NCBI GenBank assembly: GCA_021159525.1
Contig: JAGHEC010000473.1
Span: 1 to 5,984, forward strand
Reading direction: 5' to 3'
Length of the DNA stretch: 5,984 nt
Source of the DNA: Deltaproteobacteria bacterium
GTDB lineage: Bacteria; Desulfobacterota; DSM-4660; Desulfatiglandales; Desulfatiglandaceae
The translations under genes were made by a program, and so were the position numbers. Shown piece by piece: positions 5,964 through 5,984 of the stretch. The first letter of the stretch is position 1. Each line of letters begins with the position of its first letter. The notes under the pieces are model-generated. The model worked only from the letters and a program-made list of their open reading frames with translations. It was not told the DNA's origin and made no database searches.

Positions 5964-5969
5964 AAGTTA

Positions 5970-5974
5970 CCCTT
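5970..5974 (-). promoter_or_regulatory. Ribosome binding site for the antiporter GTG start
   Basis: On the minus strand AAGGG lies 6 nt before the GTG at 5963. Because a TAA in the same frame sits directly between this site and the GTG, translation cannot begin further upstream, and this site supports GTG over the ATG at 5954, which would be 15 nt away. Confidence 0.55.
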
Positions 5975-5984
5975 AGTTATACAA

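Overview
The window looks like a piece of chromosome from an anaerobic bacterium, most likely a sulfate-reducing or syntrophic member of the Desulfobacterota (former Deltaproteobacteria). This assignment is inferred from gene content and protein style. The evidence is a tandem HdrA/QmoA-like iron-sulfur flavoprotein, a NifU/IscU-type scaffold with a membrane anchor, a small outer-membrane-type lipoprotein, and a CPA2 (Kef-type) cation/proton antiporter. I see no phage genes, transposase, tRNA, rRNA or CRISPR array.

Layout: bases 1-290 hold no gene I can defend. They contain a strong bulged hairpin (183-213) that sits downstream of the large minus-strand gene. Bases 291-3029 (minus) encode a 912-residue double HdrA-like protein: FAD module, degenerate HdrA N-terminal domain, second FAD module, then two [4Fe-4S] ferredoxin motifs. 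A 252-bp divergent control region (3030-3281) with several short inverted repeats separates it from a plus-strand pair. That pair is a membrane-anchored iron-sulfur scaffold (3282-3794), followed 45 bp later by a lipoprotein resembling YajG (GTG start, 3840-4469). Facing this pair on the minus strand are a 385-residue antiporter (GTG start, 5963-4806) and, 54 bp downstream of it, an unrecognised 67-residue protein (4751-4548). The two transcription units converge over a 78-bp gap at 4470-4547.

Working together: the HdrA-like protein carries several predicted [4Fe-4S] clusters and two flavins. It is divergently transcribed from a scaffold that could supply or store such clusters, so shared regulation is plausible but inferred. 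The usual HdrA partners (HdrB, HdrC, MvhD, Qmo subunits, hydrogenase or formate dehydrogenase genes) are absent from the window. The electron donor and acceptor therefore cannot be read from this sequence. The antiporter and its small neighbour look like a separate ion-homeostasis unit.

The most unusual points are the asymmetric tandem HdrA architecture with altered cysteine motifs, and the membrane-tethered, cysteine-enriched IscU-like protein divergent from it. I found no clear sign of a wholly new multi-gene system.
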